A DNA stretch of 21,502 bases from Collinsella sp. Its GTDB lineage: Bacteria > Actinomycetota > Coriobacteriia > Coriobacteriales > Coriobacteriaceae. Of the stretch, positions 1 to 6,872 are shown piece by piece. The stretch is from the NCBI GenBank assembly GCA_014871605.1, contig WGSQ01000010.1:1-21502 (forward strand), written 5' to 3'. Made by a program: the position numbers and the translations under genes. Position 1 is the first letter of the stretch. Each line of letters starts with the position of its first letter. The notes under the pieces were generated by a model that saw nothing but the letters and a program-made list of their open reading frames with translations, searched no databases and had not been told where the DNA came from.

Positions 1-339
1 GGATTGGTCAATCTCGGCCGACTATATTTGGCTAAATTATTCCGGCGCTAACAAAGTCATACCTGTTTGAACAAAGTAGCGGCAGTACAAGTGCATTCGC
101 ACTTGCTTAAAATCGATATTAATGAACAGTCTGCTTGTATCTGTAAAATGCGTGGCTTGATGAGCGACGCCTTGGCGGGTAATGAGTCAAAAAGCAGTAA
201 CGTAATCAACTTGTAACAAACTTAGACGTTTAAACAAATAATGCAACCTTTTGCGAATTTAGCTATAATTCCACAAACCAAACAGGTATACTTCCTTCAT
301 GTCGTGTAGGAAATACGTAGACAAAAAGGAGGTTATGTG
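1..339. other. Upstream region of the mannose PTS operon, no gene seen
   Basis: This AT-rich stretch holds no convincing reading frame. It carries a perfect 7-bp hairpin (88-94 with 99-105, loop ATTC) and an 8-bp palindrome GTTTAAAC at 228-235. It also has a consensus -10 hexamer at 264-269 and a strong Shine-Dalgarno sequence AAAGGAGG at 325-332. The composition contrasts sharply with the GC-rich genes that follow, as expected for a promoter and leader. Any gene to the left lies outside the window. Confidence 0.6.
264..269 (+). promoter_or_regulatory. Probable -10 element of the mannose PTS operon
   Basis: The hexamer TATAAT matches the sigma-70 -10 consensus exactly and lies about 70 bp before the first start codon. 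No good -35 hexamer is present at 16-18 bp spacing, so the promoter may depend on an activator. A sigma-54 type -24/-12 element, common for this PTS family in Firmicutes, was looked for and not found. Confidence 0.45.
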
Positions 340-1329
340 ATGGTAAGTATTGTTCTTGCTAGCCACGGGGACTTGGCAGCTGGAATCAAGCAGACGGGCT
401 CGATGGTCTTTGGCGATCAGCCGTCTGTTGCCGTGGTCTCGCTCGAGCCGAGCATGGGCCCCGACGACTTCCGTGCCAAGGTCGAGGAAGCAATCGCTTC
501 CTTCGAGGACCAGGAGCAGGTGCTCTTCCTCGTTGATCTGTGGGGCGGCACGCCGTTCAACCAGATCAGCGGGCTCATCGAGGGCCACGATTCCTGGGCT
601 ATCGTCACCGGTGTCAACCTGCCTATGCTCATCGAGGCATATTCGCAGCGCTTTGACGCAAAGAACACTGCACATGCGATCGCAAAACATCTCGTGACTG
701 AGGCTAAGGCTGGCGTGCGCGTCAAGCCCGAGTCTCTGGAGCCCGAGGAGAAGAAGCCGGCTGCGGCCGCCGCTGCTCCTGCAGGCGCCATCCCTCCGGG
801 AACGGTCATCGGCGACGGGCACATCAAGATTGCCCACGTCCGTATCGACACCCGTCTGCTGCATGGTCAGGTGGCCACCACGTGGACCAAGCAGATCAAC
901 CCCAACCGCATCATCGTGGTTTCCGACGGCGTTGCTCACGACGAGCTCCGCAAGACCATGATCGAGCAGGCTGCCCCTCCGGGAGTCCATGCCAACGTCG
1001 TGCCCATCAAGAAGATGGCCGAGGTCGTCAAGGACACGCGCTTTGGTGACACCAAGGCCATGCTGCTCTTTGAGAACCCGCAGGATCTGCTCAAGGCCAT
1101 CGAGGCCGGCGTCGACATCAAGGAAGTCAACATCGGTTCCATGGCTCACTCCAAGGGCAAGGTCGTCGTCACCAACGCCGTCGCTATGGGCGATGATGAC
1201 GTTAAGACTCTCGAGGCCCTCAAGGCCAAGGGCGTCAAGTTCGAGGTCCGCAAGGTTCCTTCGGATTCCTCCGAGGATCTCGACGCCATGTTGAAGAAAG
1301 CTAAGGCCGAACTGGCCGCTCAAGCATAG
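340..1329 (+). CDS. manX: Mannose-family PTS EIIAB fusion protein
   Basis: Cytoplasmic phosphotransfer protein of a mannose/fructose/sorbose-family PTS. It relays phosphate from HPr through EIIA and EIIB to the sugar entering through EIIC/EIID. The EIIA domain covers about residues 1-125, with the phospho-histidine in ASHG (His9). An Ala/Pro/Glu-rich linker follows (about 130-155). The EIIB domain runs from about 161 to the end, with its phospho-histidine in RLLHGQV (His175). The length, 329 residues, is usual for ManX-type EIIAB fusions. I chose ATG 340 over the adjacent in-frame GTG 337 because it is 7 nt from AAAGGAGG (325-332) rather than 4. It is the first gene of an operon with EIIC (18-nt gap) and EIID. 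The family is certain; mannose or glucose as the substrate is inferred. Confidence 0.93.
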   Translation: MVSIVLASHGDLAAGIKQTGSMVFGDQPSVAVVSLEPSMGPDDFRAKVEEAIASFEDQEQVLFLVDLWGGTPFNQISGLIEGHDSWAIVTGVNLPMLIEAYSQRFDAKNTAHAIAKHLVTEAKAGVRVKPESLEPEEKKPAAAAAAPAGAIPPGTVIGDGHIKIAHVRIDTRLLHGQVATTWTKQINPNRIIVVSDGVAHDELRKTMIEQAAPPGVHANVVPIKKMAEVVKDTRFGDTKAMLLFENPQDLLKAIEAGVDIKEVNIGSMAHSKGKVVVTNAVAMGDDDVKTLEALKAKGVKFEVRKVPSDSSEDLDAMLKKAKAELAAQA

Positions 1330-1347
1330 TAAAGGAGGGTCCGATAT

Positions 1348-2166
1348 ATGTCTGCAATCACTATTCTGCTTGTTGCGATTGTCGCGTTGCTTGCCGGTAT
1401 GGAAGGCATTCTGGATGAGTTCCAGTTCCATCAGCCGCTCGTGGCATGCACGCTTATCGGTCTCGTAACCGGTCACCTTCAGGAGGGCATCCTCCTGGGC
1501 GGTTCGCTCCAGATGATGGCCCTTGGCTGGGCTAACGTCGGCGCCGCTGTCGCGCCTGACGCCGCTCTGGCCTCGGTCGCTTCTTCGATCATCATGGTGC
1601 TCGCCCTCAACGGTGGCGCCACCGATTCGGCCAAGGCCGTTACCACCGCTATCGCCGTCGCCGTCCCGCTGTCGGTCGCTGGTCTGTTCCTGACCATGAT
1701 CTGCCGTACCATTGCTACCGCTATCGCTCACGCCATGGACGGTTGCGCCGAGAAGGGCGACTTCTCCGGCATCGAGCGCTGGCAGTATGCTGCCATCCTC
1801 ATGCAGGGCCTTCGTATCGCCATCCCGGCAGTGCTTCTGTGCGTCATCCCGGCCGAGGCCGTTACCAACGCGCTTAACGCTATGCCCGACTGGCTGTCCG
1901 GCGGCATGGCTGTCGGCGGCGGCATGGTCGCTTCCGTCGGTTACGCCATGGTCATCAACATGATGGCCACCAAGGAGACCTGGCCGTTCTTCGTCCTCGG
2001 CTTTGTCCTTGCTGCCATCCCTCAGCTCACGCTGATCGCCCTTGGTCTCATCGGCATCTCCCTTGCCCTCATCTACCTTGGCCTTAAGGATCTGGCCAAG
2101 CAGGGTGGCGGCATGGGCGGTGGCTCCGGCGACCCGCTCGGCGACATTCTGAACGATTACGAGTAG
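1348..2166 (+). CDS. manY: Mannose-family PTS EIIC membrane permease
   Basis: Integral membrane subunit that forms the sugar-translocating channel together with EIID. The 272 residues are almost wholly hydrophobic with several membrane segments. The family-typical stretches GILLGGSLQMMALGWANVGAA (begins about residue 47) and the GG-rich segment around residues 186-198 are present. The C-terminus is a short Gly-rich hydrophilic tail ending DPLGDILNDYE. The start is fixed by AAAGGAGGG at 1331-1339, 8 nt before ATG. It sits between EIIAB and EIID with short gaps, which indicates one transcript. Members of this family transport mannose, glucose, fructose, sorbose or N-acetylhexosamines, and sequence alone does not settle which. 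Confidence 0.92.
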   Translation: MSAITILLVAIVALLAGMEGILDEFQFHQPLVACTLIGLVTGHLQEGILLGGSLQMMALGWANVGAAVAPDAALASVASSIIMVLALNGGATDSAKAVTTAIAVAVPLSVAGLFLTMICRTIATAIAHAMDGCAEKGDFSGIERWQYAAILMQGLRIAIPAVLLCVIPAEAVTNALNAMPDWLSGGMAVGGGMVASVGYAMVINMMATKETWPFFVLGFVLAAIPQLTLIALGLIGISLALIYLGLKDLAKQGGGMGGGSGDPLGDILNDYE

Positions 2167-2182
2167 GAGGGGAGTGATACAT

Positions 2183-3103
2183 ATGGCAGAGAACAAGATT
2201 CAGCTCACCAAGGCTGACCGCAAGAAGGTTTGCTTCCGTCATCAGTTCCTTCAGGGCTCGTGGAACTACGAGCGTATGCAGAACGGCGGCTGGTGCTTCG
2301 CAATGATCCCTGCGATCAAGAAGCTCTACACCAGCAAGGATGACCAGATTGCCGCTCTTAAGCGCCACCTGGAGTTCTATAACACCCACCCCTATGTTTC
2401 CGCCCCCGTCATTGGCGTTACCCTCGCCCTCGAGGAGGAGCGCGCCAACGGTGCTCCGATCGATGATGTCGCCATCCAGGGCGTCAAGGTCGGTATGATG
2501 GGCCCGCTCGCCGGCGTCGGTGACCCCGTCTTCTGGTTCACCCTTCGCCCGATTCTGGGCGCTCTGGGCGCTTCCCTGGCCATGTCCGGCAGCATCGTCG
2601 GTCCGCTGCTGTTCTTCTTCGCGTGGAACATCATCCGTTACGCTTTCCTGTGGTACACGCAGGAGTTTGGCTACAAGGTCGGCTCCTCCATCGCCAAGGA
2701 CCTCTCCGGTGGTCTGATGGGCAAGGTCACCGAGGGCGCTTCCATCCTGGGTATGTTCATCATCGGCGCCCTGGTCGAGCGCTGGGTGTCCATTTCCTTC
2801 ACCCCGATCGTCTCCACGGTCAAGCAGTCTGCTGGCGCCTTTATCGACTGGGCTAGCCTGCCCTCCGGTTCCGAGGGTATCAAGGAAGCGCTGACGATGT
2901 ACAACTCCGTCGGTGCTACCGCCCTTGATCAGATGAAGGTCACCACGCTTCAGGCCAACCTCGATCAGCTCATCCCCGGCCTTGCCGCCGTGTGCCTGAC
3001 CCTGCTGGTCTGCAAGCTCCTCAAGAAGAAGGTCAGCCCGATCGTCATCATCCTGGCTCTCTTCGCCGTCGGCATCATCGGTCGCTTCTGCGGCTTCATG
3101 TAA
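2183..3103 (+). CDS. manZ: Mannose-family PTS EIID membrane subunit
   Basis: EIID partner of EIIC, found only in the mannose PTS superfamily and needed for sugar binding and transport. The N-terminal hydrophilic half contains the characteristic segment around QGSWNYERMQNGGWCFAMIP, then EFYNTHPYVSAPVIGVTLALE. The glycine-rich GVKVGMMGPLAGVGDPVFW motif follows, and hydrophobic helices fill the C-terminal part. At 306 residues it is of usual length. An in-frame GTG at 2174 lies upstream, but GGAGGGGAG at 2167-2175 places the start at ATG 2183. The gene follows EIIC by 16 nt. A terminator-like hairpin stands 57 nt after the stop codon, so the three transport genes make up the main transcript. Confidence 0.93.
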   Translation: MAENKIQLTKADRKKVCFRHQFLQGSWNYERMQNGGWCFAMIPAIKKLYTSKDDQIAALKRHLEFYNTHPYVSAPVIGVTLALEEERANGAPIDDVAIQGVKVGMMGPLAGVGDPVFWFTLRPILGALGASLAMSGSIVGPLLFFFAWNIIRYAFLWYTQEFGYKVGSSIAKDLSGGLMGKVTEGASILGMFIIGALVERWVSISFTPIVSTVKQSAGAFIDWASLPSGSEGIKEALTMYNSVGATALDQMKVTTLQANLDQLIPGLAAVCLTLLVCKLLKKKVSPIVIILALFAVGIIGRFCGFM

Positions 3104-3153
3104 GCACGCTTCGGCTTAAGACCGAGAATTGCTAGGCAAGGGCTTTTGAGCCA

Positions 3154-3183
3154 TTGAAACGGACCGCACCCGGTGGGTACACT
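3154..3183 (+). promoter_or_regulatory. Possible promoter of the DUF956 gene, overlapping a terminator hairpin
   Basis: TTGAAA (3154-3159) and TACACT (3178-3183) are separated by 18 bp, a fair sigma-70 pair. The predicted start lies near 3190. The -10 hexamer falls in the loop and descending arm of the hairpin at 3161-3194. The match is reasonable but could be chance. Confidence 0.4.
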
Positions 3184-3206
3184 GGATGCGGTCCGATTGT
3201 TTTTAT
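3161..3206 (+). terminator. Rho-independent terminator after EIID
   Basis: An 8-bp outer stem (GGACCGCA 3161-3168 with TGCGGTCC 3187-3194) continues, after one C/A mismatch, into a 6-bp inner stem (CCGGTG 3170-3175 with CACTGG 3180-3185, one G-T pair). The loop is GGTA. A T-rich run follows (3197-3207, interrupted by G and A). It would separate the transport genes from the DUF956 gene or attenuate readthrough. Confidence 0.75.
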
Positions 3207-3223
3207 TGGAGGGCGAGGCGCGT

Positions 3224-3622
3224 ATGGCGCAATCTCAGAACAGCACGGTCGATCTGGCAACGCCGGCAACCTGCCTGATGGGGCTTACCAGCCACGGTAA
3301 CGTGATGGTGGGCAATAAGGCGTTTGAGTACTATAACGAGCGCAATCCCGAGGATTATATTCAAATCCCGTGGGACGAGGTCGACTATATTGCCGCCGAG
3401 GTCTTGCGCGGCACCAAGAAGATTACGCGTTTTGCCATCTTCACCAAGGACAACGGTCACTTTACGTTTTCGACGCGCGACGACAAAGAGACGCTGCGCG
3501 CTGTGCGCAAGTACGTGGACGAGGATAGACTCGTGCGTTCGCCCGACTTTATCGACGTAACGACCAAGGGCGCCAAGAGCATCCCTGCTGCCATCAAAAG
3601 CCTCTTTCACAAAGGCGACTAG
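3224..3622 (+). CDS. manO: DUF956 family protein (ManO-like PTS accessory protein)
   Basis: A 132-residue soluble protein resembling the DUF956 family, which is found almost exclusively at the end of mannose-PTS operons and is often named ManO. Family-like features are TCLMGLTSHGNVMVGNKAFE near the N-terminus, then IPWDEVDYIAAEV and ITRFAIFTKDNGHFTFSTRD, and a basic C-terminus ending SLFHKGD. The molecular role is not established. I chose ATG 3224 because GGAGGG at 3208-3213 lies 10 nt upstream. The longer in-frame GTG at 3173 would lie inside the terminator hairpin. A perfect 19-bp terminator follows the stop codon. Confidence 0.8.
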   Translation: MAQSQNSTVDLATPATCLMGLTSHGNVMVGNKAFEYYNERNPEDYIQIPWDEVDYIAAEVLRGTKKITRFAIFTKDNGHFTFSTRDDKETLRAVRKYVDEDRLVRSPDFIDVTTKGAKSIPAAIKSLFHKGD

Positions 3623-3640
3623 TCGTCTGCGATAGATGGC

Positions 3641-3690
3641 GGAAAATGCATCCCGGAATTCGTTCTCATTCCGGGATGCATTTTCCTTTT
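3641..3690 (+). terminator. Strong terminator after the DUF956 gene
   Basis: A perfect 19-bp inverted repeat (3641-3659 with 3668-3686) with an 8-nt loop is followed by TTTT (3687-3690). The stem itself ends in TTTTCC. It closes the mannose PTS region. Confidence 0.85.
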
Positions 3691-3699
3691 GAGCGCCAG

Positions 3700-3860
3700 T
3701 TGGGAAAGCTTGTCCCATTTTTTAGCCGAATACCGGGATGGAATTTCCCTTACATGTGGTTAGAGGAAACCCCATCCCATTATTTTGCGTTATTCTGGGT
3801 TATAATTTTCCGTTATTGAGAAGGCTCTACGGCGATAATTCGCTGCAGAGCCTTCTTGAT
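3700..3860. repeat. Cluster of intergenic inverted repeats
   Basis: Three further hairpins follow the terminator. TGGGA (3701-3705) pairs with TCCCA (3713-3717), followed by six T. GGGATGG (3735-3741) pairs with CCATCCC (3772-3778), with inner TTTCC/GGAAA pairing. GAAGGCTCT (3820-3828) pairs with AGAGCCTTC (3847-3855). The motif CCGGGATG recurs at 3671-3678 and 3734-3741. The stretch has no gene and may be a decayed repeat element. Confidence 0.55.
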
Positions 3861-3914
3861 GAGTGGCCATGCGCTACATGGCCAAGGGGCAAATCTGCTA
3901 CACTAGTACAACAT

Positions 3915-3990
3915 GCCTCCGTAGCTCAGGGGATAGAGCACCGCTCTCCTAAAGCGGGTGTCGACGGTTCGAATCCGCCCGGGGGCACCA
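3915..3990 (+). tRNA. tRNA-Arg (anticodon CCU)
   Basis: A 76-nt cloverleaf with encoded CCA. The acceptor stem is GCCTCCG with CGGGGGC, the D-arm is GCTC/GAGC, and the anticodon stem is CCGCT/AGCGG around loop CTCCTAA. The anticodon is CCT, which reads AGG. The T-loop is TTCGAAT. The T-stem GACGG/CCGCC contains one A-C mismatch at its second pair (50-64). A GC-rich terminator follows at 4000-4031. The 3' 23 nt, from the T-loop onward, are duplicated at 7143-7165, so this gene is the likely integration site of the downstream island. Confidence 0.93.
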
Positions 3991-3999
3991 GGGAATATG

Positions 4000-4031
4000 A
4001 CGGCGTCGCGGGAGCGGCGCCGTTTCTGGTT
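4000..4031 (+). terminator. Terminator of tRNA-Arg
   Basis: ACGGCGTCGC (4000-4009) pairs with GCGGCGCCGT (4014-4023) over 10 bp, including one G-T pair, around tetraloop GGGA. TTCTGGTTT follows. Confidence 0.75.
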
Positions 4032-4044
4032 TGCGGGGGCCGCC

Positions 4045-4070
4045 GGCGGATTCGGGCCGTCGACACCCGC
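4045..4070. repeat. Inverted copy of the tRNA-Arg variable loop and T-arm
   Basis: The reverse complement of these 26 bases matches tRNA positions 3954-3979 at 24 of 26 bases. The two differences are the first two T-loop bases (TT versus CC). The sequence is therefore antisense to the 3' half of the adjacent tRNA. A degenerate copy lies at 7220-7245, and part of it also occurs at 7099-7112. Confidence 0.8.
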
Positions 4071-4085
4071 GTCACCAATTGCGTC

Positions 4086-4247
4086 TAGAGCCCTCCGGTA
4101 GAGTGTCCAAGCCCTAAAGCCCAGTTGATGCTACGGGGTTTAGAGGCGGACTGAAGCAAGGGGAAGACATGTCCGCTCGGGGTGATAGACTAACGCTGTG
4201 GTAAATACAGGACAGTTTGACCGTTTTTCAACCAAGATAGGCGTCCC
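4086..4247. other. Leader of the restriction-modification operon
   Basis: No gene is seen here. TTGACC at 4217-4222 resembles a -35 element, but no matching -10 hexamer stands at the right distance. There is no clear Shine-Dalgarno site before ATG 4248. The methyltransferase HTH domain could bind in this region, which is inference only. Confidence 0.4.
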
Positions 4248-5396
4248 ATGCAACTAAATGCAGCTGATATAGCGCAAAAGAGAATTGACCTCGGCCTCAC
4301 CCAAAAGGAGTTCGCCGCCGCCCTTGGTATGGGCTCGTCTGGCGAACGCACCGTTCGGCGCTGGGAGTCTGGGGATACTAGTCCAACGGCGGCTGAATGC
4401 GCCTTTATCGCATCGCTCGATGCGGGGGCTCCATTTGACCAAGGGGAGCGCAGCGACGCGCCTTTTACCTTCTGCGATCTCTTCGCGGGCATCGGCGGTA
4501 TACGAATGCCGTTCCAGGAGCTTGGCGGTAGGTGCGTCTTCTCTTGCGAGTGGGATAAGTTCGCCCAGAAAACCTACCGGATGAACTATGGAGAGACCCC
4601 GGCGGGCGACATCCGTCAGGTCGCATCAAACGATATACCGGACTTCGATGTCCTGCTCGCAGGCTTTCCTTGTCAGCCATTCTCCCTTGCAGGCGTTTCG
4701 AAGAAGCAATCTTTGGGGAGACCCACCGGCTTTGAGGATAAAACGCAGGGAACCCTCTTTTTCGAGGTCGCTCGCATCATACGCGACAAGCGCCCGAAGG
4801 CCTTCTTGCTTGAGAACGTTAAGAACCTTACGAGTCACGACGGCGGGAAGACCTTCAAGGTCATACGACAGACGCTTGAGGAGGACCTTGGATACCATAT
4901 TTTCTGGAAAGTGCTTGATTCAAAAAACTGGACGTGCCAGCACAGGGAGCGCATCTACATCGTGGGGTTCAGGGAGGAAGTTCCCTTCTCGTGGGATGAC
5001 CTTGAGGTGCCGGGACCGGGACATACGCTAGGGGAAATCCTCGAAGAGCAACCAAACGAACGCTACACCATTTCGGATAAGCTATGGGCCTATCTGCGCG
5101 CCTATCGCGAAAAGCATGAGGCGGCGGGCCACGGCTTTGGATACTCGATGGTCGGCCCAGAGGACACGACAAGGACGCTTTCCGCCCGGTACCACAAGGA
5201 TGGCAGCGAGATTCTGGTCGGGCAGGAAGGAAAAAACCCTCGTAAACTCACTCCCCGCGAATGCGCGCGCCTGCAAGGATTTCCCGATGAGTTCATCATC
5301 CCGGTGTCGGATACTCAGGCATACAGGCAGTTCGGCAACTCCGTGACCGTGCCGGTCGTGCGCTCGGTCGCGAAGTTGATGATGGAGGTGTTCTAG
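4248..5396 (+). CDS. DNA cytosine-5 methyltransferase with N-terminal HTH (EcoRII/Dcm-like)
   Basis: Transfers a methyl group from S-adenosylmethionine to cytosine C5, protecting host DNA from the adjacent nuclease. Residues 1-60 form an XRE-like helix-turn-helix (LTQKEFAAALG, then RTVRRWESGDTSPTAAE). The catalytic domain has motif I DLFAGIGGIRMPF (77-89), motif IV GFPCQPFS with nucleophile Cys142, ENV (189-191), QHRERIYIVGF (231-241), LTPRECARLQGFP (334-346) and motif X QFGNSV (361-366). The GRPTGFEDKTQGTLFF block is Dcm/EcoRII-like. The family includes HTH-bearing enzymes that repress their own gene, so autoregulation is plausible. The ribosome binding site is weak. The endonuclease starts 1 nt after the stop codon. 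CCWGG-type specificity is inferred from the partner. Confidence 0.92.
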   Translation: MQLNAADIAQKRIDLGLTQKEFAAALGMGSSGERTVRRWESGDTSPTAAECAFIASLDAGAPFDQGERSDAPFTFCDLFAGIGGIRMPFQELGGRCVFSCEWDKFAQKTYRMNYGETPAGDIRQVASNDIPDFDVLLAGFPCQPFSLAGVSKKQSLGRPTGFEDKTQGTLFFEVARIIRDKRPKAFLLENVKNLTSHDGGKTFKVIRQTLEEDLGYHIFWKVLDSKNWTCQHRERIYIVGFREEVPFSWDDLEVPGPGHTLGEILEEQPNERYTISDKLWAYLRAYREKHEAAGHGFGYSMVGPEDTTRTLSARYHKDGSEILVGQEGKNPRKLTPRECARLQGFPDEFIIPVSDTQAYRQFGNSVTVPVVRSVAKLMMEVF

Positions 5397-5397
5397 G

Positions 5398-6612
5398 ATG
5401 GACTATGGAGTACTTGGCGCGTATTTTGATGGTGCTGTCGCGAAAACCCTCGCGGGCGTTGACATCATGGGGGCCAATAAAAGCCACCAGCACGAATTCA
5501 ACGGCGTGGGGCCTTTGCGCGCGCTTTTCGGAGACGATGACATAAAGGGGATGCGAACTACCTTCGCATATCTCGATGATGGTGCAGACCCTATATTCGA
5601 CCATGGTTATACCACTTGGTACGACGCCCGCAGGAAGCATCCAACTAGAACTGAGTATAGGCTCTACTACAACGATAATGCTGCCATGGGCATGGCCCGT
5701 CCGGGCGACCTCATGGTTTTGGCCCTACACGAAGCCAAGGAGGTCGTAATCCTATTTGCCCGAGCGGGGAGTACGGCGGAATCTCAAGTTCGCTGGCTCT
5801 TCGCGCTCGACGGGGTTGGCGAGAAGGGTTTTACGCCCTCTGCTCGGGAGGATACGCGCATCACGTCGATCGCCGCAAGGATTTTGGAGTCCATCGGCAT
5901 CGAAGTTAGCATGCCGATCGCAGCGGAGAACTTCCTCGACGGTATGATCGAGAAATTCGGCGAGTCCTTCCCCAAAGGGGCAGACTTCTCAGCCTACTCA
6001 GCTTCCACCCTTGGAAAGCTCGATTGGACGGGCGACCCGGATGGCTGCTTGGTCGCTTGTTACGAACGCGAAGAGATGCTGTTCCGCGTCTTCGAGCGGC
6101 ATCTCTTGGAGCGCGACCTCGCGCCATACCTTGGCTCGGCGCTTGATGTTGATGGCGTGCTGCGCACCACTATGTCGGCCTTCCAGCGCCGCAAGTCCCG
6201 TGCGGGGACGGCGTTCGAGAATCAACTCTCGATGCTATTCGATGCTAGGGGCATACGCTACTCGGCGCAGAAATACACCGAGGGCAAATCAAAGCCGGAT
6301 TTCATCTTTCCCTCTATTGACGATTACCACGACCCCAAGTTCCCTGTCGCTCGACTGACGATGCTCGGTGCCAAGACAACCATCAAGGAGCGTTGGCGTC
6401 AGGTGCTTGATGAGGCTGACAGAATCGAGGACAAGCATCTTGTAACACTTGAGCCCGCCGTAAGTGAGGATTACACACGAGCTATGGCTAAGGACAGGCT
6501 CAGCCTCGTTGTGCCCTCATCGCTGTTCGAAACCTACACGCCCGCGCAAAGGGAATGGCTCATGAGCGTCAACGACTTCTGCAGGCTGGTAGAAGCCCGA
6601 CAGCACGAGTAG
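5398..6612 (+). CDS. EcoRII-like type II restriction endonuclease
   Basis: Cleaves unmethylated DNA at the sequence protected by the preceding methyltransferase. The 404 residues equal the length of EcoRII as I recall it. The C-terminal half matches the EcoRII catalytic domain: TAFENQLSMLFDARG, TEGKSKPDFIFPS, GAKTTIKERWRQVLDEADRI and RLSLVVPSSL. The PD-(D/E)xK residues would be Glu274, Asp301 and Lys326, close to the known EcoRII positions. The N-terminal part (about 1-175) corresponds to the EcoRII effector-DNA-binding domain but is more divergent. GGAGGTG at 5384-5390, inside the methyltransferase end, gives a 7-nt spacing to ATG, so translation is coupled. EcoRII recognises CCWGG and needs two sites; the same behaviour here is inference. 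All expected catalytic residues are present, so the gene looks intact. Confidence 0.9.
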   Translation: MDYGVLGAYFDGAVAKTLAGVDIMGANKSHQHEFNGVGPLRALFGDDDIKGMRTTFAYLDDGADPIFDHGYTTWYDARRKHPTRTEYRLYYNDNAAMGMARPGDLMVLALHEAKEVVILFARAGSTAESQVRWLFALDGVGEKGFTPSAREDTRITSIAARILESIGIEVSMPIAAENFLDGMIEKFGESFPKGADFSAYSASTLGKLDWTGDPDGCLVACYEREEMLFRVFERHLLERDLAPYLGSALDVDGVLRTTMSAFQRRKSRAGTAFENQLSMLFDARGIRYSAQKYTEGKSKPDFIFPSIDDYHDPKFPVARLTMLGAKTTIKERWRQVLDEADRIEDKHLVTLEPAVSEDYTRAMAKDRLSLVVPSSLFETYTPAQREWLMSVNDFCRLVEARQHE

Positions 6613-6638
6613 AACCACGAGACGTTTTTTAGAAATGA

Positions 6639-6674
6639 GGCCGGAGACCAGTTGAGTCTCCGGTCTTCTTTTTT
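6639..6674 (+). terminator. Terminator of the restriction-modification operon
   Basis: A perfect 8-bp stem (CCGGAGAC 6641-6648 with GTCTCCGG 6656-6663) is extended by two more pairs. The loop is 7 nt, and TCTTCTTTTTT follows. Confidence 0.88.
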
Positions 6675-6690
6675 CACTCGCAACAGATTC

Positions 6691-6849
6691 GTCGATCACG
6701 AGGTGGGATTTGTATTTGGACTGCGCAAACTCTTGGGCAAGGGTGCTTTTTCCAACGCGGCGGGCCCCCTCGAGCATGATGGCTCGGGATCCATTGCTCG
6801 CTTTCCAATCGAGGAGTTTATTGTAGGCCGTACGTCTGAATACTGACAT
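6691..6849 (-). pseudogene. Truncated AAA ATPase (DUF4143-type), N-terminal fragment
   Basis: Read on the minus strand from ATG 6849, the first 53 residues resemble the start of AAA/DUF4143 ATPases. They include RRTAYNKLLDWKASNG, the Walker A motif GARRVGKST (28-36) and FAQSKYKSHLVID. After that the frame runs into unrelated sequence and antisense through the restriction operon terminator and the endonuclease 3' end. Walker B, the sensor motifs and the DUF4143 domain are absent. The gene was probably cut when the restriction genes arrived or when the island shrank. No Shine-Dalgarno site is visible before the ATG. Confidence 0.7.
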
Positions 6850-6872
6850 GATTGCCCAATCTAGCTGCTGTA

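Larger units (their letters stand above)
3968..4085 (+). repeat. Left copy of the 118-bp direct repeat (attL-like)
   Basis: It begins at the T-loop of tRNA-Arg and runs through its terminator and a downstream tail. It matches 7143-7260 without gaps at a constant offset of 3175 bp, with 9 mismatches by my count. The first 43 bp (3968-4010) are identical. A direct repeat of a tRNA 3' end flanking foreign genes is the usual signature of site-specific integration. Confidence 0.85.

Noticed and set aside
200..340. A sigma-54 promoter for the mannose PTS operon
   Set aside because: No GG-N10-GC arrangement with the expected flanks was found, and sigma-54 is generally absent from Actinobacteria.
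259..2196. A 645-codon open frame on the minus strand across the mannose PTS genes
   Set aside because: It is antisense to EIIAB and EIIC, which carry clear family motifs. It is rich in His/Asp/Gly, typical of the complement of GC-rich genes, and has no domain I recognise.
3738..4088. A 116-codon plus-strand frame over the tRNA
   Set aside because: It reads through the tRNA-Arg gene and its terminator. A structured RNA explains the stretch.
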